Program-made: the position numbers and the translations under genes
Origin: JAIPJO01 sp035269015
GTDB taxonomy: Bacteria > Patescibacteriota > Patescibacteriia > Patescibacteriales > UBA12465
DNA length: 15,240 bases
Assembly: GCA_035269015.1 (NCBI GenBank)
Contig: DATFJU010000012.1
Span: 1-15,240, forward strand
Direction: 5' to 3'
Shown: piece after piece, positions 1 through 6,961 of the stretch
Numbering within the stretch: position 1 is the first letter of the stretch
How the letters are laid out: every line of letters begins with the position of its first letter
Notes under the pieces: model-generated
Database searches by the model: none
The model's input: the letters and a program-made list of their open reading frames with translations, nothing else
What the model was told of the DNA's origin: nothing

Positions 1-1056
1 GTTGAGTCAGACAAAGACTTTCATATTGAAGAAGAGAGAAGACTATTTTATGTAGCTATAACTAGAGCTAAAGAAAATCTTTATTTAACTAGTGCTAAAG
101 ATTATGGTGGAAAATTAGAGAAAAAGCCATCTCTTTTTCTAGAAGAGATGAATTTAAATGCTAAAGAAAAGTTTAGTGCTGACTATCAAGCTTTAAATGA
201 ACTAGAAAAAGATTTATATAAACAAGATGCTAAAAGCTTAAGTGAAGTAAACAAGAGTCAACTTAGTTTGCCTAGTAAATTTTCTTTTTCTCAACTTGAG
301 TCATATAGTAAATGTCCATGGCAATACCGCTATGCTTTTATATTAAAAGTTCCTGCTCCAGAAAAAGCTAGCTTATCTTTTGGTAGAACATTACATAATA
401 CTTTATATCAATTTATGTATCCTTTACTTGAAGTAAGCCAAGCTCAAACTAGTTTATTTGCAGAAACTAAAAATAGAAAAGAAGAAATTAAAAGTCAGAT
501 AAACTTAGATAGGTTAATAGACTTATATAATGATTATTGGCAAGGTGGAGGCTATGAGACTAAGAAAGAAAAAGAAGAATATTATAAGAAAGGTAAAAAT
601 GCTTTAATTAATTTCTATAATAATTTATTAGAAGAGAAAAATATAAAGCCAGTAATGTTAGAGAAAAACTTTGTCTTAAAAATTGGTCAAGATTCAATTA
701 AAGGTGCTATTGATAGAGTAGATAAATTAGAAGATGGTACTGTAGAGGTAATTGATTATAAAACTGGTAGAGTAAAAGATAAGTTAGACCCTAAAGATAA
801 AAGACAATTAATGATATACCAATTAGCGTTAGAAAATGTTTTAAATCTAAAAGTTTCAAAATTAAGTTATTACTTCTTAGACAGTGAAGGTCATAAACTT
901 TCTTTTACAGCTACAGATAAACAGCTAGAGAAATTGCAAGAACAATTACAAGAAGAAATAGAGCAAATTAAATCAATGGATTTTAGTCCTACTCCTAGTT
1001 CTAGAACTTGTTCCTATTGTGATTTTAATAGTATTTGTGAGTTTAGAAAGTTTTAG
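1..1056 (+). CDS. UvrD/PcrA-like helicase with C-terminal RecB-like nuclease (5' truncated)
   Basis: The reading frame is open from base 1, so this is the last 351 residues of a longer gene, not a gene starting at the internal ATG at 148. Visible residues 10-28 (EEERRLFYVAITRAKENLY) are helicase motif VI of superfamily 1A UvrD/Rep/PcrA enzymes. After a linker, a PD-(D/E)XK nuclease of the RecB/AddB type (Cas4-like, PDDEXK_1) runs from about residue 95 to the end: GRTLH with His132, GAIDRVD with Asp238, and VIDYKTG with Asp252 and Lys254. Cys105 plus Cys337, Cys340 and Cys346 match the 4Cys Fe-S cluster that staples this fold in AddB and Cas4. The expected role is ATP-driven DNA unwinding coupled to nuclease processing in repair. 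The family and the intact catalytic residues are clear. The precise pathway (AddAB-like break resection or a UvrD variant) is not decidable without the helicase core upstream. Confidence 0.88.
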   Translation, partial: VESDKDFHIEEERRLFYVAITRAKENLYLTSAKDYGGKLEKKPSLFLEEMNLNAKEKFSADYQALNELEKDLYKQDAKSLSEVNKSQLSLPSKFSFSQLESYSKCPWQYRYAFILKVPAPEKASLSFGRTLHNTLYQFMYPLLEVSQAQTSLFAETKNRKEEIKSQINLDRLIDLYNDYWQGGGYETKKEKEEYYKKGKNALINFYNNLLEEKNIKPVMLEKNFVLKIGQDSIKGAIDRVDKLEDGTVEVIDYKTGRVKDKLDPKDKRQLMIYQLALENVLNLKVSKLSYYFLDSEGHKLSFTATDKQLEKLQEQLQEEIEQIKSMDFSPTPSSRTCSYCDFNSICEFRKF

Positions 1057-1066
1057 AAATAATTTA

Positions 1067-1097
1067 TTGTTTTACGATTTAAGTAATATAATATAAT
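1067..1097 (+). promoter_or_regulatory. Possible ruvB promoter
   Basis: TTGTTT at 1067-1072 is followed by two overlapping TATAAT hexamers at 1087-1092 and 1092-1097, giving spacers of 14 and 19 nt, neither ideal. The surrounding sequence is almost pure A+T, so chance TATAAT matches are expected. This is a weak call; ruvB may also be read through from the upstream gene, since no terminator separates them. Confidence 0.3.
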
Positions 1098-1109
1098 ATA
1101 TAGAAAAGT

Positions 1110-1136
1110 ATTATTATATAAACATTATTATATAAA
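1110..1136 (+). repeat. Tandem 13-bp direct repeat in the ruvB leader
   Basis: ATTATTATATAAA occurs at 1110-1122 and again at 1124-1136, separated by a single C and ending three bases before the ruvB ATG. The copies are identical. The repeat may be a slippage product or a protein-binding site; composition alone makes chance A/T repeats plausible. Confidence 0.5.
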
Positions 1137-1139
1137 TAT

Positions 1140-2159
1140 ATGGAAGAGACAGATAGAATAATAAGTTCACAAGAAAATTCCGATGATAAAGCTTGGGATA
1201 GTTCTTTGCGTCCTCAACACTTACATGAATATGTTGGACAAGAAAAAGTAAAGGATAATTTAAAGATAAGCATTGAAGCTGCTAAAAAAAGATCAGAAGC
1301 TTTGGAGCATGTTCTTTTGTATGGCGCTCCTGGACTTGGTAAAACTACTTTAGCTCACGTTATTGCTAAAGAAACAGGTGCTAATTTAAGAATCACTTCT
1401 GGGCCAGCTATTGAAAAAGGTGGAGACTTAGCTGCTATTTTAACTAACATTTCTGAAAATGATATTTTATTTATTGACGAAATTCACCGTTTAAATAGAA
1501 GTATTGAAGAAATACTTTATCCAGCTATGGAAGATTATGCTCTAGATATTATTATGGGAAAGGGTGCTAGTGCTAGAACCCTACGCTTGGATCTCCCACG
1601 TTTTACCATTATTGGAGCTACCACTAAAGCTAGTCATTTATCTGCACCACTTAGAGATAGATTTGGATTAGTACATCATTTAAATTTTTATGAAGAAGAT
1701 GATATTGAAAAGATTGTAAAAAGAAGTGCTGGTATCTTGAAAATAAATATTGATGAAGCTTCTAGTAAGGCAATAAGTAGTCGTTCTCGTCGTACTCCTA
1801 GGGTTGCTAATAGATTACTTAAAAGAGTTAGAGATTATTGCCAAGTAAAAGGTACTGGTGAAATTACTGAAAAAGATTGTTTGAATTCTTTTAAAATGTT
1901 AGAGGTAGATAATTTAGGTTTAGACTTTATTGATAGAAAGATACTTGAAATTATTGTTGATAAATTTAATGGTGGTCCAGTAGGGCTAAATACTTTATCA
2001 GCCGCCTCCGGTGAAGAAATGTCAACAATTGAAGACGTCTATGAACCATATTTAATGCAACTTGGTTTCTTAGAAAGATCAGCTAGAGGTAGAGTGGCAA
2101 CTGCTAGAGGTTACGAGCATTTAGGTAAGAATCAGGTAGGGCAAAATAATTTGATTTAA
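1140..2159 (+). CDS. ruvB: Holliday junction branch migration ATPase RuvB
   Basis: A 339-residue protein, the usual RuvB length. RuvB is the AAA+ motor that, with RuvA, drives branch migration of Holliday junctions in recombinational repair. Residues 21-40 (SLRPQHLHEYVGQEKVKDNL) are the family N-terminal signature. Walker A is GAPGLGKTT at 62-70, Walker B IDEIH at 112-116, sensor 1 GATT at 159-162, and the arginine-finger segment LRDRFG at 171-176. The C-terminal winged helix includes a GGPVGLNTLSA-like motif near residue 275. The ATG at 1140 is preferred because the family N-terminus starts a few residues later. No Shine-Dalgarno precedes it; the 20 bases upstream contain no G. It lies 83 bp after the helicase-nuclease gene, and a terminator follows. 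Neither ruvA nor ruvC is in the window. Confidence 0.97.
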   Translation: MEETDRIISSQENSDDKAWDSSLRPQHLHEYVGQEKVKDNLKISIEAAKKRSEALEHVLLYGAPGLGKTTLAHVIAKETGANLRITSGPAIEKGGDLAAILTNISENDILFIDEIHRLNRSIEEILYPAMEDYALDIIMGKGASARTLRLDLPRFTIIGATTKASHLSAPLRDRFGLVHHLNFYEEDDIEKIVKRSAGILKINIDEASSKAISSRSRRTPRVANRLLKRVRDYCQVKGTGEITEKDCLNSFKMLEVDNLGLDFIDRKILEIIVDKFNGGPVGLNTLSAASGEEMSTIEDVYEPYLMQLGFLERSARGRVATARGYEHLGKNQVGQNNLI

Positions 2160-2205
2160 AATAAGTTTTAGTTTAAATAAATTTTAGCTAAATTATATTT
2201 TTTAT

Positions 2206-2232
2206 GCACTCTGTTGAAGCAGGTGTTTTTTT
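2206..2232 (+). terminator. Intrinsic terminator after ruvB
   Basis: CAC-T-CTG (2207-2213) pairs with CAGGTG (2220-2225) around a six-base loop, with one bulged T and a possible extra G:T pair. It is followed directly by seven T residues at 2226-2232. It is the only G+C-richer patch in the ruvB-lexA gap and sits 47 bp after the ruvB stop. Confidence 0.65.
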
Positions 2233-2289
2233 ATTTTACTGTAATTATAATAAATAATATTAATAAAATAAATAATGTAAATAAAACTA

Positions 2290-2318
2290 TTGACACAATT
2301 TATTTCATGCTCTATAAT
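2290..2318 (+). promoter_or_regulatory. Sigma70-type promoter of the lexA-like gene
   Basis: TTGACA at 2290-2295, a 17-nt spacer, and TATAAT at 2313-2318: both hexamers are consensus at the optimal spacing. Transcription would start near 2325, leaving a leader of about 23 nt before the ATG at 2348. This is the strongest promoter in the window. No classical LexA box (CTGT-N8-ACAG or GAAC-N4-GTTC) overlaps it. Confidence 0.82.
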
Positions 2319-2325
2319 ATCTATA

Positions 2326-2337
2326 TAATAATTATTA
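2326..2337. repeat. Perfect 12-bp palindrome at the lexA-like transcription start
   Basis: TAATAATTATTA is a perfect inverted repeat placed just downstream of the -10 hexamer, where a repressor would block initiation. It is a candidate autoregulatory operator, but it is A/T only in an A/T-rich region, so chance is a real alternative. Confidence 0.35.
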
Positions 2338-2347
2338 ATATAAATAT

Positions 2348-2989
2348 ATGCATGATAATCAAAAAAGAATTCTTGATTTAGCCAAGAAAAAAAATCTTAA
2401 TACTATGACTTATCGTGAGATAGGTAAAGAATTAAATATTAAAAATCCACAAACAGTTATTTATCATATTGATAAATTAAAAGCTAAAGGTTTAATTTAC
2501 TTAGATTCTAAGAAAGATAAAACTAAAGTATCTTCTGGCGAAGCTTTTGTTATTGGTGAGCTATTTAATTTGCCTATTTTAGGTTTAGCAAATTGCGGAC
2601 AAGCCTTACAGATTGCTCAGCAAGATATTTTGGGTTACATGAAAATATCACCTAAGGTTTTAAATAAAAAAAGAAATCCTAAAGACCTTTTTATTGTTAA
2701 GGCTGTGGGTAAATCATTAAATAAAGCTAATATTAATGGAAAAAGCGTAAAAGATGGTGATTATGTAGTTATTGATAGTGGCTTACAACCAAGAAACGGT
2801 GATTATGTTCTTTCTATTATAGATGGTTTGGCTAATATTAAACGCTTTTACGAAGATAGAGAAAGTGATGAAATTAGATTAATTTCAGAATCAAGCTTAA
2901 AAATACCACCAATTGTATTACATAAGAAAGATTTAGATTCTTTAGGCTATACTATAAATGGTGTAGTTGCTAAGGTTATTAGGGCTTAA
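2348..2989 (+). CDS. lexA: LexA/UmuD-family self-cleaving transcriptional repressor
   Basis: A 213-residue protein with LexA architecture. Residues 3-52 form a winged helix-turn-helix (TYREIGKELNIKNPQTVIYHI, read as 21-41) close to the LexA DNA-binding domain. Residues 75-213 are an S24 peptidase domain: LPILG at 75-79, a candidate cleavage bond Cys83-Gly84, nucleophile Ser123 in VGKSL, and general base Lys165 in NIKRF. LexA normally cleaves Ala-Gly; Cys-Gly is the bond cut in E. coli UmuD, so autoproteolysis is plausible. The expected role is repression of DNA-damage genes, relieved by RecA-stimulated self-cleavage. Its own strong promoter and its place beside ruvB and a helicase-nuclease fit an SOS regulator. 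No Shine-Dalgarno precedes the ATG. A phage-type S24 repressor is the main alternative, but no phage genes lie nearby. The symbol lexA is by family resemblance. Confidence 0.82.
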   Translation: MHDNQKRILDLAKKKNLNTMTYREIGKELNIKNPQTVIYHIDKLKAKGLIYLDSKKDKTKVSSGEAFVIGELFNLPILGLANCGQALQIAQQDILGYMKISPKVLNKKRNPKDLFIVKAVGKSLNKANINGKSVKDGDYVVIDSGLQPRNGDYVLSIIDGLANIKRFYEDRESDEIRLISESSLKIPPIVLHKKDLDSLGYTINGVVAKVIRA

Positions 2990-3009
2990 CTTGATAAATA
3001 GTTTATTGC

Positions 3010-3038
3010 TTGATTTTATGATTAAAAAATGATATAAT
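3010..3038 (+). promoter_or_regulatory. Extended -10 promoter of the lepB-hisS operon
   Basis: TTGATT at 3010-3015, a 17-nt spacer, and TATAAT at 3033-3038. The -10 is preceded by TGA, giving the extended -10 form TGnTATAAT from 3030. A transcript would start near 3045 and reach the lepB ATG at 3073. Confidence 0.75.
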
Positions 3039-3072
3039 TAGTTTACTTTTATTGATATAAATAAATAAACTT

Positions 3073-3633
3073 ATGTTTAAAAAGTTTTTTAGCTTTCTTT
3101 TTGAAGTTTTAAAGATAGTATTAATATCACTTGCCATTATTGTGCCAGTTAGATATTTTTTAATACAACCTTTTTATGTAAAGGGAGCATCCATGGAGCC
3201 TAGTTTTCATGATTATGAATATTTAATAGTAGATGAAATTAGTTATCGGTTCAATGAGCCCGAAAGAGGTGAAGTAGTGGTTTTTCGTTACCCTAGACAT
3301 CCGCAGGAATATTTTATTAAAAGAATAATTGCTTTACCAGGAGAAACAGTAGAAGTGAAAAATGGTTTAGTCTATATATATAATGAGGATAACCCTAGAG
3401 GATTTTTATTAGATGAAAAATACTTACCTAATGGTACACAAACATACGGTTTGGAAAACGAAGAGATGGAATTAAAAGTAGATGAATATTATGTTTTAGG
3501 GGATAATCGTTCTGCCTCTAAAGATTCACGCATTTTTGGTCCTGTTAATAAAAGTTTTATTATTGGTAAAGTATGGATTAGAGGTTGGCCAATAGATAAA
3601 TTTGAAGTTTTTAAATATAATATCAATTATTAA
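3073..3633 (+). CDS. lepB: Signal peptidase I
   Basis: A 186-residue membrane serine protease that removes signal peptides from Sec-exported proteins. One transmembrane helix (about 11-31) is followed by the catalytic domain. Box B is GASMEP with nucleophile Ser40. Box D is YFIKRIIALPGE with general base Lys83. Box E is VLGDNRSASKDSR near 137-149. The short length and single membrane helix match the Gram-positive SipS type, not the longer E. coli enzyme. No Shine-Dalgarno precedes the ATG. hisS starts 11 bp after the stop, so the two are probably co-transcribed. The enzyme would be expected to process the signal peptides of the large surface proteins encoded at the right end of the window. 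Confidence 0.95.
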   Translation: MFKKFFSFLFEVLKIVLISLAIIVPVRYFLIQPFYVKGASMEPSFHDYEYLIVDEISYRFNEPERGEVVVFRYPRHPQEYFIKRIIALPGETVEVKNGLVYIYNEDNPRGFLLDEKYLPNGTQTYGLENEEMELKVDEYYVLGDNRSASKDSRIFGPVNKSFIIGKVWIRGWPIDKFEVFKYNINY

Positions 3634-3644
3634 TAACTATATAT

Positions 3645-4979
3645 ATGCCCAAACAAAGAAGTCAAAATAATAGATCTAATAAAAAAAATATAAACACTAA
3701 ACCAGGAAAAACTTTTTCTCGTGCCCTAGGAACTAAAGATGTTACTGTTAAGGATTTTGATAATTGGGAGATAGTTAAAAAAAATATAGTTGATTTTTTA
3801 CATAGATATGGTTTTAAACAAATAGAGACACCAATATTTGAGAAAGCTGAATTATTTAAGAGTTCTTTTAGAAGTAGTGACCCTAAAGAGACATATAGTT
3901 TTCTTAGTGATAAGAAAGAAAAGTTAGTTTTAAGACCAGAATTAACTCAAGGAATACTTAGAGCATACCAAGAATACAATCTAGAAGAAGAGATGTTACA
4001 CCCTGTACGTTTATTTTCAGTGGGTCCTGTTTTTAGACAGGAAAAATTACAGAATGGACGTTATAGGCAATTTAATCAAGTAAATGCAGAAGTGCTTGGA
4101 GAGGATAAACCAGTTTCTGAAGTATTACTTATGGTTACTGCTTATAATATGTTTAAAGACCTAGGGTTAGATGTTGAAGTGCAAATTAATAGTTTAGGGG
4201 ATAAAGAATGTCAGAAAGAATACAAAGTAAAACTGCTTGCTTTTTATAAAGAAAGAGGTAAGCGTAGTAAATTGTGTAATTCATGTAAGAAACTATTAGA
4301 CAAAGACCCTTTAGCATTACTTGATTGTAAGGAAAAAGAATGTATGGATATTAGAAAAGATGCTCCACAGATTGCTGACTTTTTAAGTGAAGATAGTAGA
4401 GAACATTTTGGTAAAGTAGTTGAGTATTTAGATGAATTAGAGATTCGCTATAACTTTGATCCTTATTTGGTTAGAGGTTTAAGTTATTACAATGATACTG
4501 TTTTTGAGATTTGGCCATTAGATGAGAAGGAAAATGCTCAATTTAAATATTCACTTGGTGGTGGTGGTCGTTATGATAACTTAGTTGAAAAACTAGGAAA
4601 TAAAGCTACTCCTGCTGTTGGCATGGCTATTGGCTTAGAGAGGACTTTAACAAAAATCAAGGAACAGGGCTTGATTTTATTTCCAAAACCATATAATCTT
4701 ATTTTTATTGCTCAAATAAGTGAACAGGCTAAAATTAGATCTCTTCAGATATTTGAAGAATTAAGAAAAGAAGGTTATAATGTCAGACATTCTTTTGCCA
4801 CTAATAGTTTAAAAACGCAACTACAAGAATCTAAGGATTTAGATGCTAGACTGTCTCTAATTCTTGGTAAAAAGGAATTAAATGATGACACTATACTTTT
4901 AAGAGATATGGAATCAGGTGTGCAAGAAATAATACCACAGAAAAAGATTAAAAGTGATATTAATAAAAAGTTAAAATAA
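3645..4979 (+). CDS. hisS: Histidyl-tRNA synthetase
   Basis: A 444-residue class II synthetase charging tRNA-His. A lysine- and asparagine-rich extension (1-25) precedes the core. Motif 1 is at about 52-68 (HRYGFKQIETPIFE), motif 2 around 128-145 (GPVFRQEKLQNGRYRQFNQ), the histidine-specific loop at 275-288, GGGGRYDNL at 305-313, and motif 3 at 323-334 (PAVGMAIGLERT). An insertion carries Cys211, Cys214, Cys228 and Cys233, as in many bacterial HisRS. The anticodon-binding domain starts near residue 351. The substrate-binding arginine of LVRG (Arg277) is present, but the following segment reads LSYYNDTVFE, where the usual text is LDYYNRTVFE: Asp to Ser and Arg to Asp. The LERTL motif is intact, so an active enzyme is still likely. 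There is no Shine-Dalgarno. Confidence 0.95.
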   Translation: MPKQRSQNNRSNKKNINTKPGKTFSRALGTKDVTVKDFDNWEIVKKNIVDFLHRYGFKQIETPIFEKAELFKSSFRSSDPKETYSFLSDKKEKLVLRPELTQGILRAYQEYNLEEEMLHPVRLFSVGPVFRQEKLQNGRYRQFNQVNAEVLGEDKPVSEVLLMVTAYNMFKDLGLDVEVQINSLGDKECQKEYKVKLLAFYKERGKRSKLCNSCKKLLDKDPLALLDCKEKECMDIRKDAPQIADFLSEDSREHFGKVVEYLDELEIRYNFDPYLVRGLSYYNDTVFEIWPLDEKENAQFKYSLGGGGRYDNLVEKLGNKATPAVGMAIGLERTLTKIKEQGLILFPKPYNLIFIAQISEQAKIRSLQIFEELRKEGYNVRHSFATNSLKTQLQESKDLDARLSLILGKKELNDDTILLRDMESGVQEIIPQKKIKSDINKKLK

Positions 4980-5018
4980 TAGTTATATATTATTAATATA
5001 ATAAACTATATAAATAGA

Positions 5019-5028
5019 AAGGAAGGTG
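5019..5028 (+). promoter_or_regulatory. Strong Shine-Dalgarno of rpsU
   Basis: AAGGAAGGTG contains AAGGA and AGGTG, two overlapping matches to the anti-Shine-Dalgarno complement. The second ends six bases before the ATG at 5035. It decides the start: a GTG in the same frame at 5026 lies inside it and is rejected. None of the other start codons in the window has a comparable site. Confidence 0.8.
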
Positions 5029-5034
5029 TTAATT

Positions 5035-5262
5035 ATGGCAGATTTTAAACGCAAAACAGGTGAAAACTTTGAAAGTTTTTTAAGAAGATTTAAAAAAGGA
5101 CTTAGAAATTCTAAACGCTTGGACAAAGCAAGAGAAAAACAATATTATCAGGGCAAGAAATCTAAAAGAGAGCAGAAAAAATATGCTTTAACTAGTTTAG
5201 AATTAGGAAAGAAAAATGAGTACTTGCGTAAGATTGGTAAGTTAACTGATGATAGGAAGTAG
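5035..5262 (+). CDS. rpsU: Small ribosomal subunit protein bS21
   Basis: A 75-residue, very basic protein beginning MADFKRKTGENFESFLRRF, with the conserved ESFLRRFKK segment followed by a lysine/arginine-rich helix, as in bS21. bS21 sits near the 3' end of 16S rRNA, next to the anti-Shine-Dalgarno tail, and influences initiation. The start is set by the Shine-Dalgarno at 5019-5028. It lies 55 bp after hisS. A TATAAT at 4997-5002 could be its -10, but I see no matching -35, so read-through from the lepB-hisS operon is also possible. A strong terminator closes the gene at 5286-5316. Confidence 0.9.
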   Translation: MADFKRKTGENFESFLRRFKKGLRNSKRLDKAREKQYYQGKKSKREQKKYALTSLELGKKNEYLRKIGKLTDDRK

Positions 5263-5285
5263 CGTTAAATTAAATATCAATGATT

Positions 5286-5316
5286 AAAAAGAAGCATCTA
5301 AGTGATGCTTCTTTTT
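5286..5316. terminator. Bidirectional intrinsic terminator between rpsU and rel
   Basis: A perfect 13-bp stem: AAAAAGAAGCATC at 5286-5298 pairs with GATGCTTCTTTTT at 5304-5316 around the loop TAAGT. The A-tract on one side and the T-tract on the other let it act in both directions, ending rpsU (plus) and rel (minus), which converge here. Confidence 0.9.
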
Positions 5317-5339
5317 AGTATGTTATATATGTTCTTCTT

Positions 5340-6842
5340 TTATTTTTTCTTTTTGTTTTGTTTTTTAATCTCATCTTCCTTCGGGTTTCTTGTAATAAGG
5401 TCTTTAATATTGTTAAAGGCAGTTTTTTTGCTGTATTGCTTAATTCTTTCTTTAGCTTTTTTAGTTTTGACAAATTTTAACCAATTCTTGTTGGGGTATT
5501 TACGATTTTTGTCTATAACAATTTCTACAATATCACCATTTTTTAAAGAGTAATCAAGATTAGCTATTCTATCATTTACCAAAGCTCTAACAGCTTTGTT
5601 GCCTATATCAGTATGAACTGCATAAGCAAAATCAATTGGAGTTGCTTTTTCTGGAAGTTCAAAAATATCACCTTTAGGTGAGTAAATAAATATTCTATTA
5701 CGAAAAATATCTAATTTTATTTCTTCAATAAAGTTTTTGGTATTAATATTTTTTTGTATTTTAAGAATTTCTTTAACCCAGTATGGTTGTCTGGCACTTT
5801 TGTCACTGCCTTTACCTTTATAATACCAGTGAGCTGATAATCCGTATATAGATTCATCATGCATTTCTTGGGTTCTTATTTGAAATTCTACATTTTTACC
5901 TTCAGGGCCAAAAATGGTGGTGTGAAGTGATCGATAACCATTAGGTTTTGCTGCGGCAATATAATCTTTAAAACGATTAGCTTTTGGTTTCCAAATAGTA
6001 TGTATAACTCCTAGGGATTTATAGCAATCATCGATAGAGGGAACAATTATTCTTAAAGCAAAAACATCATATATTTCATCAAAACGACGATCTTTCTTTT
6101 TCATTTTTTGATAAATACTATATAAATGTTTAAAGCGAACTTGAATTTCGTAATTCTTTATTCCATTTTCCTCTAATTTATTACTTAATATATTTTTAAT
6201 TTTTTGAAAGTATTGGTTTCTTTCTGCTTTTTTTTCTACTTCATATTTATGTTCCAGCTTTCTATATTCTTCATTTTGTAAAATTTTAAAACAGATATCT
6301 TCCATTTGCCACTTTAAACGCCACATGCCTAGTAAACCAGCTACAGGTGCATAGATATCAAGAGTTTCTTTAGCTATACGTACTTGTTTGTTAGGGGGTA
6401 GTGCCTCTAAAGTACGTAAATTATGCAATCTGTCACAAAATTTAATAAATATAACTCTAACATCTTTAGCCATGGCTATAAACATTTTTTTAATATTTTC
6501 TCTATATTTTTTTTCACCCCTATATTTAATTGTTCCAAGTTTTGTTACACCGTTAACTAAATTATATATATCTTCGCCAAATTTTTGTTTAATTTCTTTT
6601 AAGGTATGTTTGGTGTCCTCTGGGACATCATGAAGTATTCCTGCGGCTACAGTATTAATATCTGCTTTAATTTGTGTTAAAACATAAGCGGTATGTAGAC
6701 TATGTTGTATATAATCTTCACCGCTTTTTCTTTTTTGACCTTGATGAGCTTTATTAGCTAAATTGTATGCAGAAAGGAGTAAGGACGTATTAATTCCGGG
6801 GTGTATTTCTTTAAATTTTTTAATTATTCTTTCTATAGTCAT
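5340..6842 (-). CDS. rel: Rel/SpoT-family (p)ppGpp synthetase/hydrolase, short form
   Basis: A 500-residue bifunctional-type alarmone enzyme that makes and degrades (p)ppGpp in the stringent response. The N-terminal HD hydrolase keeps its metal and catalytic residues: His47, His71-Asp72, Glu75-Asp76 and Asp137 in CDRLHN. The synthetase domain (about 225-345) has Asp259 in YDVFALR, Glu319 in EFQIRT, and KPNGYRSLHT at 299-308. The RFKD motif at 290-293 is the form found in bifunctional Rel/SpoT, not the EXDD form of synthetase-only RelA. A TGS domain spans about 378-445. The protein then ends in a lysine-rich tail, lacking the zinc-finger/conserved-cysteine and ACT domains that bring classical Rel to roughly 700-750 residues. 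It is transcribed divergently from the surface-protein operon and convergently with rpsU. The only Shine-Dalgarno-like sequence (AGGA) is about 22 bases upstream, too far to count. Confidence 0.93.
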   Translation of the reverse strand: MTIERIIKKFKEIHPGINTSLLLSAYNLANKAHQGQKRKSGEDYIQHSLHTAYVLTQIKADINTVAAGILHDVPEDTKHTLKEIKQKFGEDIYNLVNGVTKLGTIKYRGEKKYRENIKKMFIAMAKDVRVIFIKFCDRLHNLRTLEALPPNKQVRIAKETLDIYAPVAGLLGMWRLKWQMEDICFKILQNEEYRKLEHKYEVEKKAERNQYFQKIKNILSNKLEENGIKNYEIQVRFKHLYSIYQKMKKKDRRFDEIYDVFALRIIVPSIDDCYKSLGVIHTIWKPKANRFKDYIAAAKPNGYRSLHTTIFGPEGKNVEFQIRTQEMHDESIYGLSAHWYYKGKGSDKSARQPYWVKEILKIQKNINTKNFIEEIKLDIFRNRIFIYSPKGDIFELPEKATPIDFAYAVHTDIGNKAVRALVNDRIANLDYSLKNGDIVEIVIDKNRKYPNKNWLKFVKTKKAKERIKQYSKKTAFNNIKDLITRNPKEDEIKKQNKKKK

Positions 6843-6889
6843 GTTAAAAATTGAAATTTAATTTATCCTTTTTTATTTTATTAATTATG

Positions 6890-6898
6890 TGTTATAAT
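6890..6898 (+). promoter_or_regulatory. Possible extended -10 promoter of the surface-protein operon
   Basis: TGTTATAAT at 6890-6898 is an extended -10 element, but the matching -35 position (around 6870) is only TTTTTA. A start near 6905 would leave a leader of about 78 nt to the ATG at 6983. It would run face to face with the rel promoter, whose start lies near 6921. Confidence 0.4.
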
Positions 6899-6927
6899 AA
6901 AATAAAGAAGATAATTATATTTAATTT

Positions 6928-6956
6928 ATTATACTATAAACATAGCTTGCAGTCAA
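6928..6956 (-). promoter_or_regulatory. Promoter of rel
   Basis: On the minus strand TTGACT (6956-6951), a 17-nt spacer, and TATAAT (6933-6928) give a near-consensus sigma70-type promoter. Transcription would start near 6921, with a leader of about 78 nt before the rel ATG ending at 6842. Confidence 0.7.
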
Positions 6957-6961
6957 AGCTA
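6943..6961. repeat. Inverted repeat over the rel -35 and in the surface-protein leader
   Basis: TAGCTT (6943-6948) and AAGCTA (6956-6961) form a 6-bp perfect inverted repeat with a 7-nt loop. It covers the rel -35 hexamer on the minus strand. On the plus strand it would be a small hairpin 21 bases before the first surface-protein ATG. It could be an operator or an mRNA hairpin. Confidence 0.45.

Noticed and set aside
148..1056. Helicase-nuclease starting at the ATG at 148
   Set aside because: The frame continues upstream to base 1 and encodes helicase motif VI, so the ATG is internal.
5302..5553. Plus-strand open frame of 83 hydrophobic residues
   Set aside because: It is antisense to the 3' end of rel and overlaps the terminator; the poly-Phe/Leu content comes from reading lysine-rich coding sequence backwards.
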